From positions 8,177,649-8,241,648 of the forward strand of contig OZ026604.1 in the NCBI GenBank assembly GCA_964020085.1: 64,000 bases of DNA. The letters are read 5' to 3'. The stretch comes from Micromussa lordhowensis (Eukaryota; Cnidaria; Anthozoa; Scleractinia; Lobophylliidae). The notes beneath the pieces were generated by a model, which did no database searches, had not been told where the DNA came from, and worked only from the letters and a program-made list of their open reading frames with translations. Positions within the stretch are counted from its first letter, which is position 1. Each line of letters opens with the position of its first letter. Positions 10,625 to 21,699 of the stretch are shown piece after piece. The position numbers were made by a program, and so were the translations under genes.

Positions 10625-12290
10625 TTCTAAAAGAAAGATGGAACCAACAAAGAGCATACAGTGAGTTGTTAGTATTACAAGAGTGGAACTGCAACATGTT
10701 GCATTAAAAGTGTCCTTGCATGGGCGCCAAGTTGCGCAACATTGTTGCGTTAAAATTCGGCGTTATTAAAAATCGGCTCGTGTATTTTCCAGGAAATTCG
10801 AAAAAACTATAAACGACGCCGATAGCCTCAAAATGGCGGATATTAGAAACAACACAAGATTTTCGGTTTTGAAAACTGCTAAAGGAAGCAGGCTCCTTAG
10901 CTTTGGATATTTGTGCAGGAGTGCTAGGAGGCATTGATTATTTATTGGAATTCACAATGTGTGTTTGAAAATCACCAAAATTTCATAGGTTACAAATTCT
11001 GGAACAGTTTTTCATTTCTTTTCTTTTCAAGGTTATAACAAAATAGTTTTGGGCTTTTTGTTGCTGTATGAAAAAAGGACGCTCTGTTGTGAGTAAATTA
11101 CAACCTCGACTTCTCAACAACCGCAAATAATCGAATTAGAGTCGCCATAATCGAAAGAAAAAGTCAAAGAAAACCCAATGCAATAAAACGTACCACTCCT
11201 TGCTTCTGATTACGACTCCGACTTCAACTCCGTCGCTAGCGAAAATTGAACTCGAAACTAGTTCGTGTATCGGTACGTCTAACTCCGTCTGTACTATGAT
11301 CGTTTAAGCCTTCAATCATATAGGTATGTCTTTTTACTTATGAAATTGGATTGTTCTGCACGTTAAACTTTTTAAAATCTCCTTACAGCAAGGATTTTGT
11401 TTGACAAAAACACACTTGCATCGTCTCTTGATGGCGAAAAAGAAGTTAAAGGGATTTGCAAAAAATAAAAAAAAATAAAGAGAAGAAACGCATTGCAATA
11501 ATTGAGACTCTACCTGCAAATCTTCTCTTCTCCTAGATATACTGTCACCAATTATTTCTGTCACCTAGATTCCGACTGCCTAAAGCAGATTTCATTAGGA
11601 TAAATGCGCTGTTAAAACTGTACGCGTCATCCTTCTTTAAAACGTATCAAATTGAACTTTCGCGCGCGCATGATCAGTCTGCCGCACGCGCCTACACAAG
11701 TAGTCAAGTAGGATAGCGTGTGCAGTTGTAACAGCGCATTTACACTTACGATAAAGGCTTCGTTACTTCTTCCTTGGTAATTCAACTCTCTCATTTTTCT
11801 TTAAAAAACAGAGGGGGTAAATCCCGACCGAAATGATTTATCTACCACGCTGCCTAACCAGACCGAAGTTTTAACCCACTACATTTGAACTCAGTTTTGC
11901 TCTCTGTTGTTTAAGAAAAAGATACAGAGTGGGGAAAAAAAGGAGAAGCGAAACTTTCTCCGGTATAACGTATTAACTGTCAAATTTTGGATTGCAAACC
12001 TGCGGTTTATCACTTGATAGTAGCTTCAGTATGATGGTTTCGGTCTAAATACAATCTAAACAGCATGAATATCAAACTAAAAAGGTTCAAGTAATAATAT
12101 TTCAACTGCGAAAAGTTATTTTTGTTTTTTTCAAACGAATAACAAAGCCTTTCTGTAAAGTTGTATGTAAATCTGACTACAAATGACAGTTGCCAGTTAC
12201 ATTTTCGGGTATTTGTCAGTTGTCAGTAAATTTTTAGGCCATTTGTCAGTAGTCAGGTAACTCCATCCAGACCTTGATAGCGGAGGAGGT
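10625..12290. other. non-coding / retroelement flank
   Basis: No gene recognised. From about 12180 there are repeats of a TTTGTCAGT motif (GACAGTTGCCAGTTAC, TTTGTCAGTTGTCAGT, TTTGTCAGTAGTCAG) immediately before the Penelope-like ORFs, possibly part of that element's 5' region. Confidence 0.35.
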
Positions 12291-12653
12291 ATGTACGTAA
12301 TATATCAAAAACGAGTGCGAGTGCGAGTGTCAAAAGTCAAGCAGGTTTCTATGTTAAAGAACGAGATAAATGCCATCTACGCTGAAATTCGAGAAACTTG
12401 CTCGCTTCTTCGATACATGCTTATCTTACGGACAATGACCACTCTCCACAAGAATCTGTACCAAGAAGTAATGGCTGGCCATATAAAGAAAACATCGAAA
12501 CTTGTTTATAAGAAGTTTGATGTTGAAGAACACATTAACAACATATCATCCTATCACTCAGCTCTCGTTTTTTCAAAAGCTGGTACTATGTCGTGGATTA
12601 AATTTCGCAATTCCCCAAGCTGTATCGGCCATGGATGTCAAAGCAAGTTTTGA
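12291..12653 (+). pseudogene. PLE N-terminal ORF fragment
   Basis: A 120-codon frame that reads like the PLE N-terminus up to KKFDVEEHINNISSY, after which the correct reading moves to the frame starting at 12502 (LSFFQKLVLCRGL). The frame break is near 12555. Residues after the break in this frame are not meaningful. Confidence 0.55.
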
Positions 12654-13245
12654 GAAAGCACACTGGAAATTAGATCCTACACTACCGGATGAAAAGAAGG
12701 AACTAGCTGCAGCAACGTTCCGCTCGGTTGCCTTGAATTACATCGAAAGGAAAGGCCCACGACCACCCAAGTCACTTGTAAAAGCCGTCAACGAACTAAA
12801 ACGACGCGATGACATTGTGATCACAAAACCTGACAAAGGCTCAGGCGTGGTCGTCATGGATAGGGTTGAGTATATTCGTCTTCTCTCCGAAGCATCCATC
12901 GCAGACACATCCAAATTTATCCCTGTCAGTAATGAGAGACCAACCACAAAAGGCCAACCACCTAAACACTACCATCCTTTGTTACAGAAAGAAAAACATC
13001 TCGAGTCGGTTGTACGCAGAATTCTACCAAAGCAGGTTGCTGATAAAGTTTGCACGAAGGGATCCCGACTTGCTCACCTGTATGGTCTCCCTAAGACTCA
13101 CAAACCGCAGCTTGCAATGAGACCCATCCTTTCAGCTCAAGGTACGTACAACTATGCACTGGCTAAGTGGCTTGCGAGAAACTCAAACCGCTATCACTCA
13201 ATCAGTACACAATCTCCGACATCTTCTCCTTTTCCGAGGATCTAA
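12502..13245 (+). pseudogene. PLE reverse transcriptase, N-terminal part
   Basis: Contains DIVITKPDKGSGVVVMDR and LYGLPKTHKP..LAMRPILSA, the conserved start of the RT domain of Penelope-like elements. The first ~17 codons belong to the wrong frame. Around KWLA the true reading continues in the frame of the next ORF, so the last residues here are out of frame. Together with the next ORF this forms an RT broken by a single indel. Confidence 0.75.
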
Positions 13246-14492
13246 GAAACACGTCTCTTAACGAAAGTGACATCCTGGTATCTTATGATGTATCCTCTTT
13301 ATTCACCAATGTACCTCTTGACGAAACGATTTGGATCCTAGTTGAGAAAGCATTTACGAGCAATTGGTTCAATGTCACACACAAACTGAACATCAGCAAG
13401 TCCGATCTGGTTGAATTATTGCAAGTGGCAACAAAAAGTCAGCTGTTTCAGTTTGATGGAAGGCTATACGAGCAGGTTGATGGTGTTGCAATGGGTTCAC
13501 CCTTAGGCCCTCTGGTAGCCAACGCCTTCCTATGCTCTATCGAAGAACAACTCGAACGGGAAAACAAGTTACCATCATTCTACAGGAGATATGTCGATAA
13601 CACACTATCGTCAGTGCCAGACATTCAAAGTGCAACGACCTTCTTGGCAACTTTGAATAAATGTCATCCATCTATTCACTTTACGATGGAGATAGCCGAC
13701 AGCAACAAGTTACCTTTCCTTGGCATGATGATAGAAAAGAAAGGCTGCGAACTGGTAACCAGCGTATACCGAAAACCAACGAACAATGGTCTCCTTTTAC
13801 ATTTTCAGAGCCACGTGGATATGCGCTACAAGAAGTCATTGATTAGAACCATGTTACACCGAGCCTACCGCCTTTCATCTTCCTGGGAATCGATTGTAAG
13901 AGAATGCGACCATCTTAAAGGGATGTTCTTTAAACTGGGATACCCGGATAGACTGGTTGATGCCACCATTACCTCGTTCTTAAACTCAGTCCTTGTGGAT
14001 AAAGATCAAGTTAAGAAGAACAACGCCATGTCGGAGAGAAACATCGTTCGGGTCGTACTACTTTTCAAAGATCAGAGATCTGCAGACTTCGTCCGGAAAC
14101 AGCTCAAGGATCTTGGCAACAACATCGGCAATCCAATACAAACTGTATTCACGAGTCCAAAAATTGGCGAGCAACTTCCGTCGTTAGCCGGCAATGTTAG
14201 CCGGCAATGTGTTGTTTATCAATTTAAATGTGATCTGTGCGATACAGATTATATCGGCTACACTACTCGTCATCTCCATCAGCGAATTGAAGAACATAGA
14301 GCCTCCGCCGTTGGTACACATGTGAAAGGTTGCCACGGAACTTCAAACCCCGAGCTTCTGAAGCAGTTCTCCGTTTTAAAGAAATGTCAGGGAAAGCTTG
14401 ATTGTCTTATCCGCGAAATACTCTTCATCCGTGAGAGGAAACCGAAGTTGAACACACAAGCGGACTCAATTCGCGCGAAAGTATTTGTTTAG
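13167..14492 (+). pseudogene. PLE reverse transcriptase core + GIY-YIG endonuclease
   Basis: 441 codons. RT motif A is YDVSSLFTNVPL (Asp41), motif B GVAMGSPLGPLVANAFL (about 106-122), motif C YVDNT (142-146), where PLEs normally have YVDD; the second catalytic Asp is Asn. Residues about 348-435 form a GIY-YIG-type domain (VVYQFKC..CDTDYIGYTTRHLHQRIEEH). The altered motif C and the upstream frameshifts indicate an inactive copy. Role in an intact element: target-primed reverse transcription in the nucleus. Confidence 0.85.
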
Positions 14493-15268
14493 AACATTTT
14501 ATCGCGCGCGCACTAATTCGTTGGCTGACGTTACAAACCACTTAATTTTAAACTTGAACTGACCGCTACATTTATCACTTGAAAATGAAGTCAAGATGAC
14601 TTCGAAACGTCGTGTCATATCGCTCATTTTTGTAGCGAGTGTTTTACCGTATTAAATGCTTGCGCTTTGCTACTGACGAGTCTTAACACAAACCAAAACA
14701 ACAACAGCAGCAGCGACAACAACAACAACCACAATTTTATTACCTGTTTTGAAACCAATATTAACAAACGTCATTAAAACAGCGGGGAACTGGCAAAGTT
14801 AGTGACGAACGAATTGGATATCAGTTCAGAATTACAGATTGTTGGCACTACAGCACTAAAACGAGGAAAGAACAAAACAAGAAAAGACGGAGGAAGAAAA
14901 AAAACAGTTATTTGGTTCTTTTGAAAATAGCGCCTTAATAGAAACGTTCACCTCTACAGAAAGAAATGGCTGTAAACTAATCCCCAGCGAAAAATGTCAG
15001 ACTGACAACATTTAACTTTCCTTAACAATCTTGAACAATCTTAACACTATCACTATGGTGGTTGCATAAAATAAATGCTTCAAACTGCAATAAAATGGTT
15101 TTACAACTAAATTACAAAATATGTAGAACATGATTACAAAAAATGTGCTCCACGGCCGGGGTCTGTGACCAACCTTGGTCGAATTTTAAACAAATATGTT
15201 TCTTTCAATCTTTAGATTGAGCTATTTAAAGAGTAATATATGTAACATCTATAGTCTTCTCGAAGTTT

Positions 15269-15360
15269 TTACATACAGAATAATGTACTAAACGCAATAC
15301 TTATGATGAAAAGAAAAACTCTGTTGAGAGGCACTTGTTGATTTGTCCAGGCAGAGGAAG
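15269..15360 (-). CDS. EGF gene copy 2, C-terminal exon (hydrophobic tail)
   Basis: A TTTTGCAG acceptor, phase 1, 92 bp, stop TAA at 15271-15269. Encodes ASSAWTNQQVPLNR then VFLFIISIAFSTLFCM. It matches the copy-1 exon at 2269-2357 in protein, splice site and stop. Small residues (SSA), a polar spacer and a terminal hydrophobic run look like a GPI-attachment signal; a C-terminal membrane anchor is the alternative. Confidence 0.65.
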
Positions 15361-18300
15361 CTGCAAAAGATAAAGACAATATTAGAACACTTGCGAAAAC
15401 AAAATTAAATCTTCTGTTCGGCAAACCTGGCAAACCTTTGCTACCCGTACAATTACATTGCCATGCATCTTATCGCAAGCTGTTAATAACGGAAATGCCA
15501 TAAAAAAACAGACGGCTGACATGGGACCAGACAAACCATAAACAGTATTGTGACGTTCTCATATCAACAAAAAACTGAACAAAATAAGGCACATAATATT
15601 TTCACCGACTGAGGAAATTGCTAAGAAATCATTGCCGGAGAATCAACACTGGCAATATGTTAAACCTTTCCTCTTCTTTTCTATTTTGTTTTTGTGAAAA
15701 TACAGTTAGCTGCTCGTTGAGGGAACGGGGGAATCTGGCGGCGTTTCTGTCGCGGTACTGAGGCCGTAAACGTAATTGAATGTAGCGGACTAGCTTACCT
15801 TTACACTGTTTGCCATTTCCGCGATATCCTTTTAAACAGGAGCATTGATATGATCCCCTAGTATTACTGCACACAGCTTTGGGATGACAGTCGTGGAAAC
15901 CCTGTGCGCACTCATCTAAATCATTACATGACATCCCATTACCATGGAAACCTGAATCACAGCCACAGGTGTAAGAGCCCTGCGTGTTAATGCAACGCGC
16001 GTTCCAGCTGCACCTATCTGCTCCATCTCTGCATTCATTGATGTCTAAACAAAAGTGAGTTAGATGGTCGTCAGCACGCTCGTTATTTTGGTATCTATTT
16101 TCATTGAAATACCAACTTACTTTTTGCTCAATCTACAGCCTTAGTGAATTCGTGGTCCATGATTACAAATGAAGCTTGAATTACAGATATTTAAATTAAG
16201 TTATCTATAACTTGAAAGTTCCAAATGTAAATGAAACAAAATTTCATTCGAGAGAGTTAATATCTACATAACTAATCCACAATACAAATACACAAAAAAG
16301 GCTTTCACACATACTTTGAACGTGTCTTAGAAAAATTAACGCTTTTCTCAGCGATTAGCTGAAACCTTGGTACTTAACACTGTATACATGTTTGTTTAGT
16401 ATAAATCACGCAAGAGGAAGCCTGTGGACTGGAAAGCTCAGTACGTACCGTTACAATGTCGTCCATTTCCGGTATAGCCTTTCTTGCAGGAGCAGCTGTA
16501 AGAACCAGGCTTGTTAACACAGCTGGCATGAGCGTCACAGAGATGACTTCCATCATTGCACTCATTGACATCAGAGCACAAACGACCATCGCCATGGAAA
16601 CCATCATTGCATGAACATGAATAGGAACCGACAATGTTCTTACAAGATGCATACGAACTGCAGTCATGTGATCTATCCATGCACTCGTCGATATCTTGAC
16701 ACACTTGACCATCTCCAAGAAACCCCGAAATACAGGTGCATTCATGAAAGCCTTCATTGTTTGTACATGCTGCGTGTGTGTGGCACTTGTGAGTGCCATC
16801 CTGGCATTCATCAATATCCTGACATGAAATGCCATCACCCTGGAATCCTTTAAGACAAGTACAATCATAGGAGCCAATAGTGTTATGGCAGAGAGCATGG
16901 ACACTGCAAAGGTGCACATTGCCATTGCACTCATCAATATCCTGACATGACATGCCATCACCCTGGAATCCTTTAAGACAAGTACAATTATAAGAGCCAA
17001 TAGTGTTATTGCAGAGTGCATGAGCACTGCAATTGTGCACATTATCTATGCACTCATCAATATCCTGACATGACATGCCATCACCCTGGAATCCTTTAAG
17101 ACAAGTACAATTATAAGAGCCAATAGTGTTATTGCAGAGCGCATGAGCACTGCAATTGTGCACATTATCTATGCACTCATCAATATCCTGACATGACATG
17201 CCATCACCCTGGAATCCTTTAAGACAAGTACAATTATAAGAGCCAATAGTGTTATTGCAGAGTGCATGAGCACTGCAATTGTGCACATTATCTATGCACT
17301 CATCAATATCCTGACATGACATGCCATCACCCTGGAATCCTTTAAGACAAGTACAAATATAAGAGCCAATAGTGTTATTGCAGAGCGCATGAGCACTGCA
17401 GTTGTGCACATTATCTATGCACTCATCAATATCCTGACATGACATGCCATCACCCTGGAATCCTTTAAGACAAGTACAATTATAAGAGCCAATAGTGTTA
17501 TTGCAGAGTGCATGAGCACTGCAATTGTGCACATTATCTATGCACTCATCAATATCCTGACATGACATGCCATCACCCTGGAATCCTTTAAGACAAGTAC
17601 AATTATAAGAGCCAATAGTGTTATTGCAGAGTGCATGAGCACTGCAATTGTGCACATTATCTATGCACTCATTAATATCCTGACATGACATGCCATCTCC
17701 ATGGAATCCTTTCAGACAAGTACAATCATGTGAACCAATAGTGTTATTGCAGAGTGCATGAATACTGCAATTGTGCACATTATCTATGCACTCATTAATA
17801 TCCTGACATGACATGCCATCTCCATGGAATCCTTTAAGACAAGTACAATCATGGGAACCAATAGTGTTATTGCAGAGTGCATGAGCACTGCAATTGTGCA
17901 CATTATCTATGCACTCATTAATATCCTGACATGACATGCCATCTCCATGGAATCCTTTAAGACAAGTACAATCATGGGAACCAATAGTGTTATTGCAGAG
18001 TGCATGAACACTGCAATTGTCCATATTGCCATTGCACTCATCAATATCCTGACATGACATGCCATCACCCTGGAATCCTTTAAGACAAGTACAATTATAA
18101 GAGCCAATTGTGTTATAGCAGGCTGCATAAGTACTACAATTGTGGATATTGTCTTTGCACTCATCGACATCCTGACAAGACATGCCATTTCCATGTAATC
18201 CTTCAAGACAAGTACAATCATAAGAACCAAAAGTGTTACTGCAGAGTGCATGGACACTACAGTTGTGTCCATTGGCCAGTTTGCATTCATTCACATCTTC

Positions 18301-19462
18301 ACATGACATGCCATTTCCTTGGAATCCTTCAACACAACTGCATTGATAAGAACCAATGGTATTGTTGCAATGTGCTTGGAGACTGCAATTTTGCACACCG
18401 AGGCTGCATTCATCAACATCTGTGCATACTCGTCCATCACTATGGTATCCAGGGAGACAAACGCACTGGTAGGAGCCAATGGTGTTCTCACACTCGGTGT
18501 TAGAAGGGCACGAATGAAGTTCTTGGAATGAGCATTTATTAATATCTAAAGAAAATAATGACAAAATAGCCACAGTTAGTCAACATATTAATCAGTCATA
18601 AAATTGGATCGCTACTGTAAATGTAACAGGACAAGACGAAGGTAAAATAATGGAACGCAATTTATGTATACAACTAGTACATAGCGAACGTTGTACTTGT
18701 ACATGTAATTTTTGTTTTATGTATTAAGTAATAAATACCAGAGGGTGAAGGTTAAGGGAGTTAATTATCTCTGTAGTTCTTCTTGTCAATGTAATCTCTC
18801 TCTTAACTTATTTTTATATCACTCACTCTGGACTTTACAAATACCAGGTCTAGAAATGGCCAATCATGTGATACTGATTTTCTTCACCTGATAACTAAAG
18901 AAACACCATGCCTGAAAATAACTTGGGAGGGATTGCCTTGGGAATAAGGTCTTTGTAGGAAATTAACACTCTTACCCTTCTCTTCAATGAGATGAATTAC
19001 AGGCCGCACTGATAAATGCTAGTGAGGAATCATTTAACAGCTGTTCAGTTTGTAATATGGCCATCATTATTTATTGCTTCAACGTTGTCAAATTTTCACA
19101 CAAACAGGTTTCTTAAAACTAAAGCAGACTGAGACTGGCTGTGTATTAATGTTTGGACAAGATGCTGAGCGAAGCGTTTTATTTGTCTCGACTCTCCGTC
19201 CGCATATAAGCTTATATATCAATATGAAAGCTCTGCTGATCTTGTAGCTCGCACACAAGCTAACGTTAAGTGGCTGCTTACCTTCCTTGTCAGGAGATTT
19301 ATTGCCAACTCTGAGAACAAGACACACGGTAGCCACTATTAAAACAGTTAGAAACATGAAAAATACTGTCACCAGTATCTTTTTGGAGCTGATTTTACTG
19401 CACTTGAGCCTGACTGTTTCTTTGATCGCTGTTGAATCGAATTTCGTTTTGGACTGTGACAT
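15269..19462 (-). CDS. EGF gene copy 2: membrane-anchored protein with 19 EGF domains
   Basis: Gene model on the minus strand with exons 19282-19462, 16449-18545, 15799-16044 and 15269-15360. Every junction has GT/AG and phase 1, summing to 872 codons with the stop. The product would have a short cytoplasmic N-terminus, a membrane-spanning segment, 19 calcium-binding EGF domains and a hydrophobic C-terminal tail. Such proteins act as extracellular adhesion or ligand-binding rods; the partner is unknown. An N-terminal signal anchor plus a terminal hydrophobic tail would give two membrane attachments, as in tetherin-type topology, if both exons are used. Additional small exons in the introns cannot be excluded. 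Confidence 0.7.
15799..16044 (-). CDS. EGF gene copy 2: exon with two EGF domains
   Basis: A 246-bp exon (82 codons), acceptor TTTGTTTAG, donor GTAAGC, phase 1-1. Two cbEGF domains: DINECRDGADRCSWNARC... and DLDECAQGFHDCHPKAVC..., each with six cysteines. Translation past the donor is intron. The homologous exon in copy 1 is dead. Confidence 0.85.
16449..18545 (-). CDS. EGF gene copy 2: exon with 17 calcium-binding EGF domains
   Basis: A 2097-bp single exon (699 codons), acceptor TTTTCTTTAG, donor GTACGT, phase 1-1. It encodes 17 cbEGF domains of 41-42 residues, nearly all starting D-[IV]-[DN]-E-C. Domains 8-13 are almost identical to each other ([18 protein letters not shown]...), pointing to recent unit expansion or gene conversion. 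Domains 5-7 have His in place of the Tyr of the hydroxylation consensus (IGSHDC). Domain 1 has DINKC. Most domains carry NCS and NNT sequons. It encodes the bulk of an extracellular rod; the start codon lies in another exon. Confidence 0.9.
16921..18050. repeat. 123-bp coding tandem repeat (EGF units, copy 2)
   Basis: About nine to ten 123-bp units, plus-strand signature GCACTCATCAATATCCTGAC / CACCCTGGAATCCTTTAAG. Several neighbouring units differ at only a few bases, so the array is prone to copy-number change and to assembly collapse. Confidence 0.9.
19282..19462 (-). CDS. EGF gene copy 2, first exon: type II signal anchor
   Basis: ATG at 19462; 181 bp to a GTAAGC donor, ending in phase 1 and so fitting the EGF exon at 18545. 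It encodes MSQSKTKFDSTAIKETVRLK, then Lys-rich SSKK, then a hydrophobic span ILVTVFFMFLTVLIVATVCL (about residues 30-51), then RVGNKSPDKE. Basic residues before the span and no obvious cleavage site suggest an uncleaved signal anchor with the EGF rod outside. No similar exon is seen beside copy 1. An upstream in-frame ATG (19543) exists; the 19462 ATG is chosen as the nearest one that gives a short cytoplasmic tail. Confidence 0.65.
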
Positions 19463-21339
19463 GGTGCTTTTTCTTGCGTAGATCAGTATATATCTTATGA
19501 AAGGAAGAGTCAAAAAATGAAGTTCAATCCTGTCGATATACAAATACTAAAATGCAATCTAAGCGTTTCTCAGAAATATTGGAACGGGGAAATCCCTAAT
19601 TATATTATGCAGAGACACCTTATTGGTTGCCACTACACATATCCGGCTCCTGTCAGGGTATAATTTAGGGACTTTCCGCTAAGCCGCTTTTTCCGGGAAA
19701 TCATGTGACTTAAGCATTACGTCAAAGTTATTTTACTGTGCTTGACTAGTCAGGGAAAAAGACCCGTCGTTCCATGTTTAAGATCGGGATATTTAAAGCT
19801 ATATTAAAAGACAGACTTGCAATATATAAATTGAGGTTTAATAAATAGTTAGGGACCACAGTTTGCGTGAAAGAGACTTGGACGTAAAATATGAGGTCAA
19901 CCGTGGAGTTGTGTAAATTAATTTCGTTTAGTTTCGTTCCCTTTGATACTCTTCTTTGATTATAAAGGTAACGTTTGCAGAGGGCGACCGCGTTCAACGA
20001 AAAACCGAGGAACAAAACATCAAATCAAAAAATAGTAAAATGGTAATAATGACCGTATAGACTCTTTTCATAGATGGCTGCCAATTTTAAAGATGATTTC
20101 CAGTCCGTAATGCGCACTCTGGAGAGCTTGCTTGCGTTTTTTGTTTAGTTTCATGTAAGACATCACAAAATGTAAACATTTCGCAACTACTTTCATCAAT
20201 TAAATTCAAGTTTCAAAACAAGCGAAGCGGTCGAAGCGTTATGCTTTAATTCTTTCTCATATCGCTCGATGAGACAACTTCGCAGCTGTAAAAATCCATG
20301 AAGCTGTTGGAAAAAGAATTTGAAAGGCCTCAAAGAGAAAGTAGATGGTTCGTAGCGAATAACATCGATTCGCATTCCATCGAGTGAGAATTAAAATGTT
20401 TATAAACATTAGGGCGCTGAGACTGTGCAGTAGGGAATGGAAAGCATTCGCGTTTACTTGTATTTAAATTGGCCTCATTAACTCACCAAAAGAACCAGTT
20501 TCTTTTGAGTAATACATCAAAACGATTTTTGTCAGGCTAATCTTAATCCTTTCAAAGAATTGCCAGCCATTGATGAACAGGTTCTGCTTCCAACTTTCTC
20601 CATTCAGGTGTTTTAAACCTGAATAAACAATGAATTGAATATGAAATGAGTTATGGAATGAGATTCAAAACAGGCAAAATATTATACCGGGCCAGCTTAT
20701 TGTAGCTAGCCTTAAAGAGTATTGAGGCGATGACTCACGACTGGAATTCAGGTAATACTGCTGTTACATCCAACCAGAGGCGGATCAAGGACTTTTGGAG
20801 ATGGCTGGTACTTTGGAGTTGCAGAGTCAATGGAGCACGCATGCGTGTAATCCGTTTACTCTTACTCACTTGTGTAACTGTTTGTCAAGAGTAACGTATT
20901 TTATCACTATTTTAGTTAGAAAAAATCACTTGTAAGTACAATAAGTTTCCTACCCAGAGTGTTTGCCTTTATTTCTTTCGTCCTTTTTTTTATTAATTTT
21001 ACGCTTCGGGGGTGGTTAGCAACCCAATCCGCCCTACCCCCAAATCCACGTAGAGTAATTTTATTGATGACGTCATCCAGGCAATGCTTCTGCGTGTAGT
21101 CAAACATGGCCTTTCACCCACTAAAGTTCAATACTCGTCCGACATTCGGCAATACTATCCGACAGTCTCAGCAGTCGACGAATTACTAATCGGTGACCAG
21201 ACAAACACATATTATGTGATTCTTTCAATATCAGAACGACAAAAATTACGCCATGTTCTCAATCTGTGAAGATTATATTAATATGCAAAAATTACTTCAG
21301 CACTTTTATTGAACCGCTCTATCGCCGTTGATCAGCGAC
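19463..21339. other. non-coding, no gene recognised
   Basis: Presumed 5' flank of EGF gene copy 2. Only short frames; no exon with both splice signals and a recognisable domain. Confidence 0.4.
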
Positions 21340-21505
21340 GAGGTAATTCGGTCTGTATGATAACGGCACGAAAATCTCACCGATAATCATCGGTGAGGTA
21401 ATTCGGTCTGTGTAATAAAGGCACGAAAATCTCGCCGATCCTCATCGGCGAGGTAATTCGTCGAGGCACGAAAGATCTCGACGATGATCAGCGGCGAGGT
21501 AATTC
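21340..21505. repeat. 55-bp minisatellite with an internal hairpin in each unit
   Basis: GAGGTAATTCGGTCTGTATG... starts at 21340, 21395, 21450 (period 55) and 21496 (shortened unit). Each unit has a small palindrome at its junction (CACCGATAATCATCGGTG, CGCCGATCCTCATCGGCG, CGACGATGATCAGCGGCG), and the stem bases vary in a compensating way. Confidence 0.85.
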
Positions 21506-21699
21506 TCAACGATAATCTTGACTGCTTTGCATTTTTAACTTTTGACATCGCGAGAGAGAATTCTGAAATCATTGAATTTTATTGATCGCAAAAATATGTA
21601 GCGAATTCTTGCAGCTATAGTTGACAATAGCTCCATTCAAAAATCCATCGGTTGGGTTCCTTTCCGATGTCGAGAAAAGCATCAATACTGGGGACCTTA

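Larger units (their letters stand above)
12291..14640 (+). mobile_element. Penelope-like retroelement, decayed
   Basis: Three overlapping plus-strand frames together give an N-terminal PLE region, a reverse transcriptase and a C-terminal GIY-YIG endonuclease, the architecture of endonuclease-positive Penelope-like elements. Frames change near 12555 and near 13170-13240, so no single intact ORF exists. After the stop at 14492 the tail (GAAGTCAAGATGACTTCGAA...) runs to about 14640, where homology to the EGF duplicon starts. Ends not precisely defined. Confidence 0.8.
14640..18735. repeat. segmental duplication, copy 2 of EGF-gene duplicon
   Basis: Matches 1832-5172 in order and strand. The left edge coincides with the tail of the Penelope-like element. 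It has more EGF units than copy 1, an intact two-EGF exon, and no inserted MITE. No gene is seen between the PLE stop (14492) and the last EGF exon (15269): this contains the PLE tail, ACAACA-rich repeats and presumed 3' flank. Confidence 0.8.

Noticed and set aside
16374..17042. Long open frame overlapping the EGF exon in another frame on the minus strand
   Set aside because: It stays open only because the 123-bp unit is a multiple of three and repeats; the cysteine-rich EGF frame is clearly the coding one.
16921..18050. Possible CRISPR-like array because of regularly spaced repeats
   Set aside because: The repeats are contiguous 123-bp coding units of EGF domains in an animal gene; there are no spacers.
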